In this document: positions 36,908 through 46,603 of the stretch, piece by piece | Position numbering within the stretch: the stretch's first letter is position 1 | How the letters are laid out: each line of letters begins with the position of its first letter | Source: Paenibacillus pectinilyticus | GTDB taxonomy: Bacteria > Bacillota > Bacilli > Paenibacillales > NBRC-103111 | Assembly (NCBI RefSeq): GCF_001700435.1 | Contig: NZ_LYPC01000014.1 | Coordinates: 1 to 64,000 of the forward strand | Reading direction: 5' to 3' | DNA length: 64,000 nt | Notes under the pieces: generated by a model | Told to the model about the DNA's origin: nothing | Database searches by the model: none | The model's input: only the letters and a program-made list of their open reading frames with translations | Program-made: the position numbers and the translations under genes

Positions 36908-37555
36908 ATGAAAGTCAATCAAGCTGAGTTTGTCATCAGCGCGGTTGGACCTAGCCAATATCCAGAGGATGCCTTGCCAGAGATAGCGCTGGCAGGGCGT
37001 TCTAATGTCGGGAAATCATCACTCATTAACTGTTTGATTTCACGCAAAAATTTAGCTAGAACCAGTTCTCAACCGGGCAAAACACAAACACTGAACTATT
37101 ATAAAATTAATCAGGACTTATATTTCGTCGATCTTCCCGGATACGGCTATGCGAAGGTTTCCAAAACCAAGCGAGAGCAATGGGGTAAATTTATTGAAAA
37201 CTATTTATTGAACCGTGAGCCTTTGCGCCTTGTTATGCAGCTAGTCGATCTCAGACATCCACCGTCTAAAGACGATCAAGCGATGTATGAATGGCTCAGA
37301 CATATGGATGTTCCTGTGCTTGTTGTTGCGACGAAAGCGGACAAGATTCCGAAGAGCCGTTGGGCGAAGCATATGAAAATCGTACGAGAAACGTTGAACA
37401 TGGACAAAGGGGTACAGCCTCTTATGTTCTCATCGGAGCTGGGTCTCGGTAAAGATGAACTGTGGGGGATCTTAGAGCAAGCTATTGCTTACGGTGAACC
37501 GCAGCCACAGATTGAAGAAGAAGCCGTCCCTGTCTCAGATCCGCAACCGTCCTAA
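36908..37555 (+). CDS. ysxC: Ribosome biogenesis GTPase YsxC/EngB
   Basis: 215 residues; essential GTPase in 50S subunit assembly. G1 is GRSNVGKSS (about 29), G3 DLPGYG (about 76), G4 TKAD (about 142). A short acidic C-terminal tail ([14 protein letters not shown]) is extra. Order lonA-ysxC equals B. subtilis. The terminator overlaps its stop codon. Confidence 0.95.
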   Translation: MKVNQAEFVISAVGPSQYPEDALPEIALAGRSNVGKSSLINCLISRKNLARTSSQPGKTQTLNYYKINQDLYFVDLPGYGYAKVSKTKREQWGKFIENYLLNREPLRLVMQLVDLRHPPSKDDQAMYEWLRHMDVPVLVVATKADKIPKSRWAKHMKIVRETLNMDKGVQPLMFSSELGLGKDELWGILEQAIAYGEPQPQIEEEAVPVSDPQPS

Positions 37556-37573
37556 TCGCAGGACGGTTTTTTG
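37545..37573 (+). terminator. Terminator of the lonA-ysxC unit
   Basis: AACCGTCCT / AGGACGGTT stem with six-base loop and a T-tract; the stem includes the ysxC stop codon. Confidence 0.88.
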
Positions 37574-37798
37574 CGTAAAATGGGGCTTAGCGGTGAAAGA
37601 GAGAGGAAATCCAAAAGAAGCATACAGGAAAGCGAGGTAATCTGGGGGAAATTTGATGGCATTCCAGTATTCCAAGGTTTTTTCAGAATATTTGGCTGAT
37701 TATCATGAATTGCCGGCAGGAATATTCATGGCTCATGTAGTATAATAATAAACAAGGTAATAGTTAATGGCTTGAAAACAAAGAATCGAGGGATTTTT

Positions 37799-38386
37799 AT
37801 GGCACAAAGGTTAGCGACTGAATATGTCAAAACCTGCCTCCAGTTAACAGAAGCCGATATGTTGAAGTTTTTTCAAATGTTTGTGGACCATCAGGTGACA
37901 CTGCAAGTCAAAGTTTTGGAAAATGGGAACCAAGAGGTTGTTTTCCAAGATGGCGAAGGACAAGAAATTGCCCTCTCATTTGAAAAAAAATCGGGCCTAT
38001 ATGAATGCACAGGATCCTGCAGATTAAGTAATACCTTACTAGCTAATTTAATGCGTAAAGCGGTATCCGAGTTCAAAGGAAGCGCGAAGGTCAATCGGAT
38101 TTACCCTAGCTACACAATGGTTTATTATTATGAACGCGGAACCGTTGTGAAGATCGAGGAAATCAAAGGTACGTTGTTAACGATTATTTATGAACACAAA
38201 GATACCATTGGTCTCATGCAGATGATGTTCCAGAAGAGAGAAGTTGAGCAAGAAATTGAGATGATCCATGATCAAATCAATCATCTTCTTGATTTGCGTA
38301 ACATGCTGCAAGAACGGGAAGAACACCAACAGATCGACATTCGCCTCAATGAGCTTACCCATCGGTTGTTCGTTTTGGAGGCATAA
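37799..38386 (+). CDS. Hypothetical protein with C-terminal coiled coil
   Basis: 195 residues, no signal or membrane segment. The first two thirds look like a mixed alpha/beta domain (HQVTLQVKVLENGNQEVVFQDG; YPSYTMVYYYERGTVVKIEE). The last 60 residues (REVEQEIEMIHDQINHLLDLRN onward) have heptad-like spacing typical of a coiled coil. No family was recognised. ATG 37799 follows GAGGG at 6 bases, and a TATAAT-like box lies at 37741. Its own terminator follows, so it is a single-gene unit. Confidence 0.65.
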   Translation: MAQRLATEYVKTCLQLTEADMLKFFQMFVDHQVTLQVKVLENGNQEVVFQDGEGQEIALSFEKKSGLYECTGSCRLSNTLLANLMRKAVSEFKGSAKVNRIYPSYTMVYYYERGTVVKIEEIKGTLLTIIYEHKDTIGLMQMMFQKREVEQEIEMIHDQINHLLDLRNMLQEREEHQQIDIRLNELTHRLFVLEA

Positions 38387-38695
38387 TCACCCATACATGT
38401 ATACATTCTTAGGGGACCCATTTTTGGGTCTCTTTTTGTTTTGACGCACATGTGACGGCATAACTACATAATTTAGATATGGCGTCATTGTGACATCAGG
38501 CGCTTGGCAAAAAAAACTATTGCAATTATCGTCGATAGATGTTATTTTTATTCTCGTTGAAACAATATAGGAACCAGGATTCACTCAGGACATTGAATGT
38601 TGCGAGAGATTATACCCTCGGGAAGTGAATGACGTAGGTCCTAGCGGATGAAATTTTTTCTACACATTTTATTCCTAGGAAGGGGGAACCGAAAG
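38387..38695 (+). promoter_or_regulatory. speD upstream region with terminator and inverted repeat
   Basis: This 309-base gap holds the terminator of the preceding gene (38412-38438) and an inverted repeat TGACGGCAT / ATGGCGTCA (38453-38461 with 38479-38487, 8 of 9 pairs), followed by a further TGTGACA. The repeat could be an operator or a leader hairpin for speD. The remaining bases show no gene. Confidence 0.4.
38412..38438 (+). terminator. Terminator of the 195-residue gene
   Basis: GGGACCCA / TGGGTCTC stem (38413-38420 with 38425-38432) followed by T-rich TTTTTGTTTT. Confidence 0.85.
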
Positions 38696-39103
38696 ATGGA
38701 AACAGAATACTCAACTTTCGGAAGACACGTTGCTGTTGATACTTGGGGGGTAGATTTTGAACTTCTGAACAATGCAGAATGGCTGCAAGCTCAGATGGTT
38801 GAAGCTGCCGAGGTATGTGGAGCAACTGTTCTATCTGTACAATCGAAGCAATTTGAACCACAAGGTGCAACAGTACTTGTTATGTTGTCCGAGAGTCATC
38901 TCTCCATTCATACTTATCCTGAGAGAGGTTTTGCCGCGCTTGATTGTTATACATGCGGTGAGACAGTCGACCCTCAATTAGCAATCGACTTTATGGTATC
39001 CGTACTAAAACCAGAAACATTCTATGCGAAGAAACTTGTTCGCGGAATGGGTGAACTACAAGTAGAAACTCCTGAAATAAAGCAAGCAGAGCTTGTTAAA
39101 TAA
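38696..39103 (+). CDS. speD: S-adenosylmethionine decarboxylase proenzyme
   Basis: 135 residues, prokaryotic class 1B. The self-cleavage site is the Glu-Ser bond in SESHLSIHTYPE (about residue 62), giving the pyruvoyl cofactor; the catalytic Cys lies in LDCYTCGE. Makes decarboxylated SAM for spermidine synthesis. ATG 38696 follows AGGAAGGGGG; the 16-residue upstream extension is not expected. Confidence 0.95.
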   Translation: METEYSTFGRHVAVDTWGVDFELLNNAEWLQAQMVEAAEVCGATVLSVQSKQFEPQGATVLVMLSESHLSIHTYPERGFAALDCYTCGETVDPQLAIDFMVSVLKPETFYAKKLVRGMGELQVETPEIKQAELVK

Positions 39104-39124
39104 AATCTGCCTATCTCAATAACG

Positions 39125-39160
39125 ATAACCACGGAGAAATCCGTGGTTATTTGTTTGTTT
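39125..39160 (+). terminator. Terminator of speD
   Basis: ATAACCACGGA / TCCGTGGTTAT perfect stem with GAAA loop and T-rich tail. Confidence 0.9.
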
Positions 39161-39221
39161 ACTGACCCATACAATGATATTGGCGATACATGTCCAATTT
39201 ACTTGGAGTGGGGGAAGGAAG

Positions 39222-39758
39222 TTGAAACAAAAACTTATTAGAAAAGCAATCCTTTATGGCGTGGTTCTCTTTCTAATCATTTGGCCCATTTATCAACTAA
39301 CGCAAATGTTTGGTTCTCCTAAGGAGGATCACGATGCGACGCATCTACTTTTTCAAGTTTCTCTTTTTCAAATGGAAATCGTGAAAAGCAGCTTAGAGTC
39401 AGCCGCGCAAAGCAAAAACACGAATGATCTGGACGCCGTTAAACAAGCTTTGTACTCAGCCGAATACACCCATGAGCGATTGGTACTCGCGGCAGGCGGG
39501 AACGATGAATTAACACCGTTGACTTTCATGAGTCAGCTAACCCAATATGTACAAAGGCTGCAGCTAGGTGGAGCAAGAACGTTGAAGGCAGACGAGCTGC
39601 AAACGATGAAGGAAACGCAAAAGGAATATAACGATATGTATGCCGTCTATGAAGTAATGATGGCTTCCAATGGCCATATCATTTCATCACAAAATGCCAA
39701 GTTAACTGAGCTCGATCGCAATCTCACAACCTTTTTAAGAAAAAAAGGGCTGCAATGA
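39222..39758 (+). CDS. Hypothetical membrane-anchored protein
   Basis: 178 residues. One N-terminal membrane segment (AILYGVVLFLIIWPIYQLTQ, about 10-30) is followed by a helical domain outside the membrane (IVKSSLESAAQSKNTNDLDAV, ADELQTMKETQKEYNDMY). No known family was recognised. TTG 39222 directly follows GGGGAAGGAAG and gives a normal basic start; the frame from 39174 has no site. It lies alone between speD and the hem operon. Confidence 0.65.
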   Translation: MKQKLIRKAILYGVVLFLIIWPIYQLTQMFGSPKEDHDATHLLFQVSLFQMEIVKSSLESAAQSKNTNDLDAVKQALYSAEYTHERLVLAAGGNDELTPLTFMSQLTQYVQRLQLGGARTLKADELQTMKETQKEYNDMYAVYEVMMASNGHIISSQNAKLTELDRNLTTFLRKKGLQ

Positions 39759-39909
39759 GGGAACTTGGTAACCGGAGGTATAGAGGAGCTTAGAGCTGTT
39801 AAAACTAACGATCAGTACCTCAGCATTCATAATTTATTCAAATATTTTGTCGGAATGTATGTTTTGCTGTGCTATAATGAGTGATGAAAAGACGGAAAGG
39901 CAGGTGGTA

Positions 39910-41316
39910 ATGGTGCATATTATCGCAGTTGGCTTGAATTATCGGACAGCCCCGGTGGAAATTCGTGAGAAGTTTGCGTTCTCTGATCAGGATTTACCGA
40001 AGGCAATCGCTGAATTGAAAGAGACGAAGAGCATATTGGAATGTGTCATTGTTGCCACCTGCAATCGCACCGAAATTTATGCCGTCGTTGATCGGCCTCA
40101 GTTGTGCAGTCATTATTTGACTCACTTCATCGAACGCTGGTTTGGCGTAAGCAAAGATCAATTCCAGAAGCATTTATATACGTATGAAAATGAGAAGTCG
40201 ATTGAACATTTGTTCCGTGTAACGAGTGGATTAGATTCCATGGTTATCGGGGAAACACAGATTCTCGGGCAGGTGCGGGATGCTTTTTTAGCGTCTCAAC
40301 AAATGAAAGCAACGGGATCGTATTTCAACACATTATTCAAACAAGCTGTGACGCTAGCGAAGAAAGCCCATTCCGAGACGGGGATCAGCAACAATCCGGT
40401 CTCTGTAAGCTATGCTGCGGTAGAGCTTGGGAAGCGTATTTTCGGAAGCTACATGAATAAGACGGTTATGATTATTGGTGCGGGCAAGATGAGTGAGCTC
40501 ACTGTGAAGCACTTGTATGCCAATGGTGCGAATAAAGTGATCGTTGTCAATCGCACATTAGAACGTGCTATGGAACTAGCCGGTAAATTCAGTGGCGTAG
40601 CTTGTACCTTAGAAGACATGCCGACCTATTTACCTGAAGTGGATATCATTATTAGCTCGACAGGTGCTCCTGGCTATGTACTGACTAAGAATGATATTCA
40701 ATCGTATGTGCAAAAAAGAAAATCACGTCCGCTTTTCATGATGGATATCGCAGTTCCACGTGATCTCGATCCTCAAATCAGCGGCTTACCGAATGTGTTC
40801 CTTTATGACATTGATGACTTGGAGCATATTGTTGATAAACATTTGCAGGAACGTAAGAAAGAAGCGGCAAAGATTGAGGTTATGATTGGTTCTGAAATAC
40901 AAGCATTTGACCAATGGACGAAGACGCTTGGCGTAAGTCCACTCATTAGCGCGCTGCAAACGAAAGCGAATTCCATCCATGAAGAAACGATGGAGAACAT
41001 GCTCAAAAAGCTGCCAGAGCTGGACGAACGTGAAATTAAAGTGATTCGCAAATTAACGAAGAGTATTGTGAATCAAGTATTGCGGGATCCCATCCTGCGG
41101 ATCAAAGAAATGGCGGGAGAGCGCCATGGCGATGATGCCTTAGAGATTTTTACCAAGCTATTCGCACTAGAAGAAACGCTACAACAACAAGAACAAGCCG
41201 ATCAATTAGCACAAGAGCTGGCGACTAGCAATAACAAAGCGGAAATGAAACAAGCGTTGGAAGAGAAGCTGTCCGTACGTGGTTTACAAAGCGCGGATGT
41301 TCTAGCTCCATCTTGA
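39910..41316 (+). CDS. hemA: Glutamyl-tRNA reductase
   Basis: 468 residues; first committed step of the C5 route to 5-aminolevulinate. Catalytic Cys is in VIVATCNRTEIYAV (about residue 50); GLNYRTAPVEIREKF and VIGETQILGQVRDAF are family motifs; the NADPH-binding stretch is MIIGAGKMSELT (about 190). ATG 39910 is 9 bases after GGAAAGG. A TATAAT box lies at 39873-39878 with a poor -35. First gene of a run to hemB. Confidence 0.95.
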   Translation: MVHIIAVGLNYRTAPVEIREKFAFSDQDLPKAIAELKETKSILECVIVATCNRTEIYAVVDRPQLCSHYLTHFIERWFGVSKDQFQKHLYTYENEKSIEHLFRVTSGLDSMVIGETQILGQVRDAFLASQQMKATGSYFNTLFKQAVTLAKKAHSETGISNNPVSVSYAAVELGKRIFGSYMNKTVMIIGAGKMSELTVKHLYANGANKVIVVNRTLERAMELAGKFSGVACTLEDMPTYLPEVDIIISSTGAPGYVLTKNDIQSYVQKRKSRPLFMMDIAVPRDLDPQISGLPNVFLYDIDDLEHIVDKHLQERKKEAAKIEVMIGSEIQAFDQWTKTLGVSPLISALQTKANSIHEETMENMLKKLPELDEREIKVIRKLTKSIVNQVLRDPILRIKEMAGERHGDDALEIFTKLFALEETLQQQEQADQLAQELATSNNKAEMKQALEEKLSVRGLQSADVLAPS

Positions 41317-41348
41317 TAATAAGGCGCTAACCGCCTAGGAGAGGTGCC

Positions 41349-42179
41349 ATGGTAACACGTAGCTGGTTGTTCGATGCGATGATTTATATGTATGCCCTGA
41401 GCCTACTGTTTTACTTTTCGGATTTCGCCAATGCGAGCCGGAGCGCGAAACGGATGGGGACGGGGCTGCTTTTGTTTGTATGGGTTTTGCAAACCGCTTA
41501 CTTAGCTGTCAGTCTATATGGTCATTTAACGCAGTGGGCTTTTGTCCGATCCGACGTTCTATTCATGTTTTCATGGCTATTCGTCACGATTTCGTTGATC
41601 ATCAACCGCTTTTTCCGAATTGAACTGTTCGTGTTTTTTGTGAATGTACTTGGTTTTGCGATATTAGCCCTGAATGTATTCGGAAATCCCCATGTCGTAC
41701 CGATCAAATCGGATTGGGACATCAATGATGAGCTATTATTCATTCATATTTCGCTAGCAATTGGCAGCTATGCCGCATTCTCGATTGCCGCTATTTTTTC
41801 AGGGATGTACGTATTTTTACATAAAAGATTGAAAACCAAAAATTTCTCTCAGACTGTGATGAGATTGCCGTCCCTTGAGAAAATTGAGCATTATACGTAT
41901 TTGTCTGTCATTATCGGAGGACCATTGCTTCTCATGGCACTCAGTCTTGGTGTCGTTTGGGTGGTTCTTGAGGGTGATCGGAACTTGCTTTATGATCCGA
42001 AAGTAATCAATTCCTTTTTCGTATTAGCTGCGTATGCCTTTTATTTATTCCAACATAAGTCGATGCAGATTTCAGGCAATCGATTAGCTGTTTGGAACCT
42101 GGCAGCGTTCTGTGTTGTTGTATTGAACTTTGTGGTTTCTAATCTTGTTTCTGATTTCCACGGGTGGATATGGAGTTGA
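41349..42179 (+). CDS. hemX: HemX/CcsA-type membrane protein
   Basis: 276 residues with about eight membrane helices. It belongs to the cytochrome c assembly/CcsA group and follows hemA as hemX does in B. subtilis, where HemX lowers HemA levels. The tryptophan-rich stretch typical of heme-handling CcsA is not obvious. Its end overlaps the next start. Confidence 0.88.
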   Translation: MVTRSWLFDAMIYMYALSLLFYFSDFANASRSAKRMGTGLLLFVWVLQTAYLAVSLYGHLTQWAFVRSDVLFMFSWLFVTISLIINRFFRIELFVFFVNVLGFAILALNVFGNPHVVPIKSDWDINDELLFIHISLAIGSYAAFSIAAIFSGMYVFLHKRLKTKNFSQTVMRLPSLEKIEHYTYLSVIIGGPLLLMALSLGVVWVVLEGDRNLLYDPKVINSFFVLAAYAFYLFQHKSMQISGNRLAVWNLAAFCVVVLNFVVSNLVSDFHGWIWS

Positions 42180-42904
42180 AAAACTGGCAGCATCCATACC
42201 CTCTCATGTTGAACTTGTCAGGCCGAAGCTGCTTAGTTGTTGGCGGTGGGCCTATCGCAGAGCGCAAAGTGCGTGGTTTGCTTGCAGCGGGTGCGAATGT
42301 GACCGTAATCAGCGAGGAATTCACGACTGGTATTCAGGCGATGGCGGAACGCACTGACGTGGTCTTGTATAGGCAGACGTTCGACGCTGCGATTGTTCAA
42401 GCAAGTGATAAGGAACGTTTCACGCTAGTCATTGCTGCGACGAATCAAATGGACGTAAATACACAGATCGCGCTGGCTGCACAAGCACAAGGCTATCTAG
42501 TCAGTGTTGTGGATCAGCCTGAGCTCAGCTCGTTTATTCTGCCGTCTGTCGTTCGACGAGGCAAACTGGTTATTACCGTTTCAACAGGTGGCGCAAGTCC
42601 ATCGGCAGCTCGCAAAATTGCCAAAGAAATCGATAACGCCTATGGCGATGAATACGAAATATATTTGGATTTTTTAAGTGAAACGCGCTTGCTGATTCAG
42701 CAGCGTGTGGCAAATAAAGAAGCCAGACAGCACTTATTTAAAGACATGCTGAGTTGGGATGTCATGAGTCTGATCAGGAACGGTACGTTTGAAGGTTGGA
42801 AAAAGAAATTTGAGATCGCCTTGCAGGGTGCATCTTGGATGCAGCAGCAAGAAACAGAAGAAGATGAGCTCCCTACTTGGTCATTCATCGATGAGATTGG
42901 GTAG
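42164..42904 (+). CDS. sirC: Precorrin-2 dehydrogenase (SirC/CysG N-terminal type)
   Basis: 246 residues. NAD-binding motif CLVVGGGPIAERKV (about 21-35) and STGGASPSAARKIAKEI (about 142-158) define the family, which oxidises precorrin-2 to sirohydrochlorin and may insert iron. GTG 42164 and ATG 42170 are both possible starts; either overlaps the hemX stop. With CobA in the downstream fusion it gives a siroheme branch, which NirB requires. The C-terminus is longer than in minimal SirC. Confidence 0.88.
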   Translation: MDMELKNWQHPYPLMLNLSGRSCLVVGGGPIAERKVRGLLAAGANVTVISEEFTTGIQAMAERTDVVLYRQTFDAAIVQASDKERFTLVIAATNQMDVNTQIALAAQAQGYLVSVVDQPELSSFILPSVVRRGKLVITVSTGGASPSAARKIAKEIDNAYGDEYEIYLDFLSETRLLIQQRVANKEARQHLFKDMLSWDVMSLIRNGTFEGWKKKFEIALQGASWMQQQETEEDELPTWSFIDEIG

Positions 42905-42926
42905 CACGTACAGGAGGCGGAGAAGC

Positions 42927-43871
42927 ATGAGAACGATTGTTGTAGGAACAAGACAAAGCGCATTGGCTTTGACCCAAACAGGACAAGCTGTGGAGCTTTT
43001 GAAGCAGCTTGCTGAAGAACACGGGATCGAATGTCAATTTGAAATTAAGAAAATTGTAACAAAAGGTGACCGTATCTTAGACGTCACGTTATCGAAAGTC
43101 GGCGGTAAGGGGCTGTTCGTTAAGGAGATTGAACAGGCATTGACGGACGGCGAGATTGATATCGCGGTGCATAGCATGAAGGACATGCCCTTCGAGCTTC
43201 CTGAAGGGTTAGTGGTCGGCGCGATTCCGAAGCGCGAAGATCCCCGCGATGCGTTAATCACGCGCGGATATAGTTCGCTTGACGAGCTGCCGCAAGGCGC
43301 GCTCGTCGGGACAAGCTCGCTGCGCCGCGCCAGCCAGCTGCAGCATCATCGCCCGGACCTCCGGATCGAGTCGATCCGGGGCAATATCGATTCGAGGCTG
43401 CGCAAGCTCGAAGAAGAGAATTTCGATGCGATTATGCTTGCTGCCGCCGGTATGCACCGGATCGGCTGGCAAGATCGCATCAGCGCGTACTTGCCGCCCG
43501 AGCTATGCCTCCCTGCCGTTGGGCAGGGAGCGCTGTGCATCGAGTGCCGCGGCAACGACACATTCGTGCTGGACTTGCTGGGCAAGTTCCAGCATGAGCC
43601 AACAGCGCTCGCAGTGCGAGCGGAGCGGGCTTTCCTTGGCAGACTCAATGGAGGCTGCCAGGTGCCGCTCGGCGCCTACGCGAGCGTGGTCGAGAACAGC
43701 AGCGGTGAATCAACGCTGCTGACCCTTACAGGCATGGTTGGCACGCCGGATGGCGCGACCATGCTCAAGGAGACAGCTTCCGGTAATGATCCGGAAGCGC
43801 TGGGAAGGTTGGTCGCTGAGAAGCTCATCGAACAGGGAGCTGAACGGATACTAGCTGAAGTGAGGGAGTGA
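42927..43871 (+). CDS. hemC: Hydroxymethylbilane synthase
   Basis: 314 residues; joins four porphobilinogens. Motifs: VGTRQSALALTQT at the start, VHSMKDMPFELP, GTSSLRRASQLQHHRPDL, RGNIDSRLRKLEE, and the dipyrromethane Cys in LNGGCQVPLGAYA (about 242). ATG 42927 follows AGGAGG. The middle (about 43150-43700) is G+C-rich compared with the rest of the operon. Confidence 0.95.
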   Translation: MRTIVVGTRQSALALTQTGQAVELLKQLAEEHGIECQFEIKKIVTKGDRILDVTLSKVGGKGLFVKEIEQALTDGEIDIAVHSMKDMPFELPEGLVVGAIPKREDPRDALITRGYSSLDELPQGALVGTSSLRRASQLQHHRPDLRIESIRGNIDSRLRKLEEENFDAIMLAAAGMHRIGWQDRISAYLPPELCLPAVGQGALCIECRGNDTFVLDLLGKFQHEPTALAVRAERAFLGRLNGGCQVPLGAYASVVENSSGESTLLTLTGMVGTPDGATMLKETASGNDPEALGRLVAEKLIEQGAERILAEVRE

Positions 43872-43876
43872 GCTTA

Positions 43877-45421
43877 GTGAACAAAGGTAGAGTTTTTCTA
43901 GTTGGAGCCGGTCCAGGAGACCCTAAGCTTATCTCGGTTCGTGGGATGGAAGCCATTCAGCGGGCAGATGTCATCGTGTATGACCGTCTGGCTAATCCAC
44001 GATTATTGAAGCATCGCAGACCGGAAGCAGAACTCATCTTTGTTGGCAAGCTGCCGGACAAACATATATTAAAGCAAGAAGAGATCAATCAACTGCTGGT
44101 AGATTTGGCGTTGCAGGGCAAAGTGGTGACTCGGCTTAAAGGCGGCGACCCCAGTGTATTTGGCCGAGTTGGCGAAGAAGCCGAGCTGCTTGTAGACAAC
44201 GGAATTACGTACGACATCATCCCGGGGATTACGTCTTCTATTGCCGTCCCTGCCTATGCAGGAATCCCTGTTACACATCGCGATTTTACTTCATCCGTTG
44301 CGATCGTCACGGGACATGAATATCCGAACAAAACGTATTCCTCCTTGAATTGGGAACATCTTGCCAAAGCGATTGGTACGATGGTATTCCTCATGGGCGT
44401 TGCCAATCTGGAGCAAATTTGCCGAGAATTGATTCGCTGCGGCAAACCGCCCGAAATGCCAGTTGCACTAGTGCGATGGGGCACTTGGGCAGATCAAGCG
44501 ACGATAACAGGTACATTGGCCGATATCACAGAGAAGGTAAGAGAAGCGAACTTCAAATCACCGGCGGTTATTATTGTGGGTGAAGTTGTCAAGCTTCGTG
44601 AGAAGCTGGCTTGGATGGAGAAGAAGCCGCTGTTTGGTAAACGAGTACTCGTTACGAGAGCTCGGAGCCAAGCAAGTGAACTTGTGGATCTCATCGATGA
44701 TCTCGGTGGAGAGCCTGTGGAGTTCCCTGTCATTCGCTTGCAGCCGCCAAGTCGCCCAGAAGCGCAACAGGCGCTAGACCAAGCCTTAGATGATCTCCAG
44801 CAATACGATTGGATTTTATTGACGAGCGCGAATGGTGTCGAATTCTTCTTCCGCAGAATGAGGGAGCGGGGGATCGATGTCCGCAGAATGGGCAGCGCCC
44901 GCATCGTGGCTGTTGGTCCTAAGACAGCTGAGGCGTTAGCTGAGCGCGGCATCGTGGCAGACGTACTTCCAGCCAAGTATCATGGCGAAGGCATCTTAGA
45001 TGCCATTCAAGGGGATTTGAAAGCAGGTCAGAAGGTTCTTCTGCCGACGGCTGACTTGGCACGTGATTACTTACCTTCTACACTGAAGGAGTTAGGTCTA
45101 GACGTGACGGAAGTCGATGTGTACGAGAATGTACTTACCACCGATGACGGCGAAGAAATCATTCACCTTTTGCAAAATCAAAGCATTCATATTATCACTT
45201 TTACAAGCTCATCTACGGTGACGAATTTACTTGAAGCCCTCAAGCAATTGGGGATAGAAGATCCACTATCGTTGCTCCAAGGTGTTGAAATTGCAGTTAT
45301 TGGTCCCAAAACGGCAGAGACCGCTGCTCAAGTTGGTCTGCCGATCACATACATGGCTGAAGAAGCGACAGTCGCTTCTTTGGTACAAAGCATGATTCAA
45401 GGAGGCGGAAATCTATCATGA
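43877..45421 (+). CDS. cobA-hemD: Uroporphyrinogen-III C-methyltransferase / uroporphyrinogen-III synthase fusion
   Basis: 514 residues in two parts. Residues about 1-245 are a SUMT/CobA methyltransferase: [33 protein letters not shown] and [19 protein letters not shown]. Residues about 250-510 are uroporphyrinogen-III synthase (HemD): [17 protein letters not shown] and [14 protein letters not shown]. One protein thus makes uro'gen III and diverts part to precorrin-2. Such fusions are known in Firmicutes; B. subtilis has separate genes. GTG 43877 follows GAGGGAG; another GTG at 43868 overlaps the hemC stop. The end overlaps hemB by four bases. Confidence 0.94.
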   Translation: MNKGRVFLVGAGPGDPKLISVRGMEAIQRADVIVYDRLANPRLLKHRRPEAELIFVGKLPDKHILKQEEINQLLVDLALQGKVVTRLKGGDPSVFGRVGEEAELLVDNGITYDIIPGITSSIAVPAYAGIPVTHRDFTSSVAIVTGHEYPNKTYSSLNWEHLAKAIGTMVFLMGVANLEQICRELIRCGKPPEMPVALVRWGTWADQATITGTLADITEKVREANFKSPAVIIVGEVVKLREKLAWMEKKPLFGKRVLVTRARSQASELVDLIDDLGGEPVEFPVIRLQPPSRPEAQQALDQALDDLQQYDWILLTSANGVEFFFRRMRERGIDVRRMGSARIVAVGPKTAEALAERGIVADVLPAKYHGEGILDAIQGDLKAGQKVLLPTADLARDYLPSTLKELGLDVTEVDVYENVLTTDDGEEIIHLLQNQSIHIITFTSSSTVTNLLEALKQLGIEDPLSLLQGVEIAVIGPKTAETAAQVGLPITYMAEEATVASLVQSMIQGGGNLS

Positions 45422-46410
45422 GTTTTCCAATCGTTCGTAACCGCCGCTTACGCGGAAATGCAGCTATTCGTAATTTAGTACGTGAAAATCAAGTAACGGT
45501 TAACGATGTTGTTCAACCTATTTTTGTTACTCATGGCACGAATGTGAAGTCTGAAATAGCTTCTATGCCAGGTGTGTATCATTTTTCGTTAGACCGAGTA
45601 AAGGAAGAAATCGATGAAATCACCCAGCTAGGGATCCAAGCGATTCTGCTATTCGGTGTTCCGAATACGAAGGATGCGATTGGGACATCGGCCTTTATGG
45701 AGGACGGCATTGTTCAGCAAGCAGCACGACTGATTAAAGAAATTAACCCGAATTTACTCATCATTGCGGATACTTGCCTTTGTCAGTTTACGGATACAGG
45801 CCACTGTGGCGTTATTCATCATCACCCCATTACAGGCCAAGCGGACGTTGCGAATGATCCATCTTTAGAGCTTCTTGTTCGCACAGCGGTATCCCAAGCC
45901 AAAGCAGGTGCAGATATTATTGCACCATCGAACATGATGGATGGCTATGTACAAGCCATTCGCACTGGACTCGATGAGGCCGGCTATGAGAACACGCCGA
46001 TTATGGCGTATTCGGTTAAGTATGCTTCAGCCTATTACGGTCCATTCCGTGATGCTGCGGATTCCACACCGCAATTCGGTGATCGGAAAACGTATCAAAT
46101 GGATCCGGCGAACAGCCGTGAAGCCCTTCGTGAAGCGGAGAGTGACGTAACAGAGGGAGCTGATTTCCTTATGGTGAAGCCAGCGCTCGCTTACATGGAC
46201 ATTATCCGTATGCTCAAGGAGAACTTTGACCTGCCAGTTGTAGCTTACAATGTGAGCGCTGAATATAGCATGGTGAAGGCTGCTGCGAAGCAAGGATGGG
46301 TGAACGAAGAAGCGATCGTGATGGAGACGATGACAAGCTTTAAACGTGCGGGTGCTGACATTATCTTGACGTATTTTGCTAAAGATATTGCGCGTTACCT
46401 TCAAAAATAA
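45418..46410 (+). CDS. hemB: Porphobilinogen synthase (ALA dehydratase)
   Basis: 330 residues; condenses two 5-aminolevulinates. The Zn-type cysteines are in [14 protein letters not shown] (about 118-131). Schiff-base lysines are in [15 protein letters not shown] (about 200) and [11 protein letters not shown] (about 253). Starts within the stop of the CobA-HemD gene (ATGA), so it is translationally coupled. Confidence 0.96.
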   Translation: MSFPIVRNRRLRGNAAIRNLVRENQVTVNDVVQPIFVTHGTNVKSEIASMPGVYHFSLDRVKEEIDEITQLGIQAILLFGVPNTKDAIGTSAFMEDGIVQQAARLIKEINPNLLIIADTCLCQFTDTGHCGVIHHHPITGQADVANDPSLELLVRTAVSQAKAGADIIAPSNMMDGYVQAIRTGLDEAGYENTPIMAYSVKYASAYYGPFRDAADSTPQFGDRKTYQMDPANSREALREAESDVTEGADFLMVKPALAYMDIIRMLKENFDLPVVAYNVSAEYSMVKAAAKQGWVNEEAIVMETMTSFKRAGADIILTYFAKDIARYLQK

Positions 46411-46418
46411 GTTCGAAT

Positions 46419-46504
46419 AAGAACCATTTGCTCTCAGTGATCTCTACAAGTTGTTTCTCCGGGAAACGGCAGGTGAAGGAATCAGAGTGCGGTGGTTCTT
46501 TTGT
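46419..46504 (+). terminator. Probable terminator of the hemA-hemB operon
   Basis: Outer stem AAGAACCA / TGGTTCTT (46419-46426 with 46493-46500) encloses a branched inner structure and ends in T4. It separates the first hem unit from hemE. Confidence 0.65.
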
Positions 46505-46603
46505 CATACTTTTGTCGCAATACGTCAGCTTACGTTGGTTGTGAGAGGGGTATAATTAGGGCATAATGAATGAGAATAGATGGAAACAAGAGGAAGGTGC
46601 CTC

